From the NCBI GenBank assembly GCA_035947875.1, contig DASZJQ010000086.1, positions 1-23,884 of the forward strand: a stretch of DNA of 23,884 nucleotides, read 5' to 3'. Positions 22,903 to 23,884 of the stretch are shown here, piece after piece. Under the pieces are notes generated by a model. The model saw nothing but the letters and a program-made list of their open reading frames with translations. It ran no database searches and was not told the DNA's origin. Each line of letters starts with the position of its first letter. Position 1 is the first letter of the stretch. This stretch comes from Bog-473 sp035947875 (GTDB lineage Bacteria; Actinomycetota; Acidimicrobiia; Acidimicrobiales; RAAP-2). A program made the position numbers and the translations under genes.

Positions 22903-23884
22903 GCTACTTCGATCCGCTCTTCTACCAGGGGCTCAACTGGCAGGTCTGGTTGATCGTCATCATCAAGGTGCTGGTGGCGCTGGTGGCCCTGCTGGTGGCC
23001 ACCGCCCTGATGATCTGGTTCGAGCGCAAGGTGATCTCGGACATGCAGAGCCGCATCGGTCCGAACCGGGCCGGGCCGTGGGGCCTGCTCCAGACCCTGG
23101 CCGACGGAACCAAGCTGATCTTCAAAGAGGACCTCCTGCCCGACCGGGCCGACTCGTTCGTCTTCAAGTTGGCGCCCTACCTGGCCGTGGTCCCGGCCGT
23201 CCTCATCTTCTCCGTGGTGCCGGTGGGCGGCGTCATCACCATCGGCAGCCACACCTTCGAGCTGCAGGTGTCCGACCCCCCCATCGGGATCCTGGTGGTG
23301 CTGGCCATGTCGGGCATCGCCGTGTACGGGGTGATGCTGGCCGGTTGGTCCTCGGGGTCCAAGTACCCGCTCCTCGGCTCGGTGCGGGCGTCAGCTCAGG
23401 TCATCTCCTATGAAGCGGCCCTGGGCATGACGGTGGTCGCCGTGATTCTGGTCAGCCGCTCGCTGTCCACCCGGGCCATCGTCAACGCCCAGGCCCACGG
23501 CTTCTGGGACTGGAACCTGATTCGTCTGGGCTTCTTGCCCTTCATCTTCTTCATGATCGCCATCACGGCCGAGCTGACCCGCCCGCCCTTCGACCTGACC
23601 GAGGCCGAGCAGGAGTTGGTCGGCGGCTTCCACACCGAGTACTCCTCCATCCGCTTCGGCCTGTTCTTCCTGGCCGAGTTCATGAACACCATCACCATGT
23701 CCGCCGTGGTGGTCACGCTGTTCTTCGGCGGCCCCGATGGGCCCATCCCGCGCTTCATCCCCACGTCGGACATCTGGATGCCCGTCATCTGGTTCCTGAT
23801 CAAGACGGCGGCCTTCTGCTTCATCTACGTGTGGTTCCGGGCGGCGCTGCCGCGGCTCCGCTACGACCAGCTGATGGACCTGGG
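22899..23884 (+). CDS. nuoH: NADH-quinone oxidoreductase subunit H, 5' part
   Basis: This polytopic membrane subunit couples the quinone site to the proton-pumping arm. The window ends after 328 complete codons with the frame still open, so a C-terminal portion is missing. Seen: TM1 (about 12-36) followed by ERKVISDMQSRIGPNRAGP, the family signature 1; then LQTLADGTKLIFKED. Later come SSGSKYPLLGSVRASAQVIS and AELTRPPFDLTEAEQELVGG, signature 2, with the acidic residues of the quinone-cavity loop. GTG 22899 overlaps the nuoG stop in a GTGA. Confidence 0.96.
   Translation, partial: MSYFDPLFYQGLNWQVWLIVIIKVLVALVALLVATALMIWFERKVISDMQSRIGPNRAGPWGLLQTLADGTKLIFKEDLLPDRADSFVFKLAPYLAVVPAVLIFSVVPVGGVITIGSHTFELQVSDPPIGILVVLAMSGIAVYGVMLAGWSSGSKYPLLGSVRASAQVISYEAALGMTVVAVILVSRSLSTRAIVNAQAHGFWDWNLIRLGFLPFIFFMIAITAELTRPPFDLTEAEQELVGGFHTEYSSIRFGLFFLAEFMNTITMSAVVVTLFFGGPDGPIPRFIPTSDIWMPVIWFLIKTAAFCFIYVWFRAALPRLRYDQLMDL

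Noticed and set aside
1..23884. tRNA, rRNA, insertion sequence, phage gene or CRISPR array.
   Set aside because: Reading both strands showed no cloverleaf-like stretch, no transposase or integrase, and no regularly spaced repeats apart from the coding hexamer array in nuoD.

Overview
The window is a GC-rich actinobacterial chromosome segment. Rex followed by hemA, hemC, a cobA-hemD fusion, hemB and hemL is a typical actinobacterial gene order. A menaquinone-type respiratory chain with a 14-subunit complex I operon and a neighbouring geranylgeranyl reductase fits too. The Acidimicrobiia are my best guess for the class, from overall gene style only; no rRNA or other marker is present to prove it.

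Layout. (1) 1-480 is the 3' end of a SAM hydroxide adenosyltransferase (DUF62) gene. (2) 565-7490 is a redox/tetrapyrrole cluster on the + strand: rex, hemA, hemC, cobA-hemD, hemB, hemL. It takes glutamyl-tRNA to uroporphyrinogen III and, through the CobA domain, to precorrin-2 for sirohaem/cobalamin. (3) 7521-8207 is an unrecognised protein with two predicted ferredoxin-like halves, directly downstream of hemL. (4) 8251-13487 is an accessory block. A TetR regulator and a DHA2-type efflux pump lie on the - strand. A second TetR regulator, an atypical SDR (NmrA/NDUFA9-like) and a GNAT acetyltransferase form an overlapping + strand operon, followed by an APH-fold phosphotransferase. The two tetR genes are divergent, and each has a promoter with an inverted repeat that looks like its own operator. 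(5) 13516-14946 (- strand) is a geranylgeranyl reductase family flavoprotein, probably menaquinone-related. (6) 15034 to the right edge is the start of the nuo operon: nuoA, B, C, D, E, F, G and a partial nuoH, mostly joined by 4-nt GTGA/ATGA overlaps.

How it fits together. Rex senses NADH/NAD+. The hem genes supply haem for the respiratory chain, nuo encodes the NADH:menaquinone oxidoreductase, and the geranylgeranyl reductase probably modifies the menaquinone tail. The middle block looks like independent stress or drug-response genes.

Most of the window is core metabolism, and I found no clearly new multi-gene system. The best leads are the histidine-rich N-terminus of NuoD (encoded by an in-frame hexamer array), a recurrent leaderless promoter pattern (TANNNT 6-8 nt before a start codon), the unrecognised gene after hemL, and the double-operator intergenic region between the two tetR genes. 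No intergenic stretch exceeds 300 bases, and I saw no tRNA, rRNA, insertion sequence or CRISPR array.
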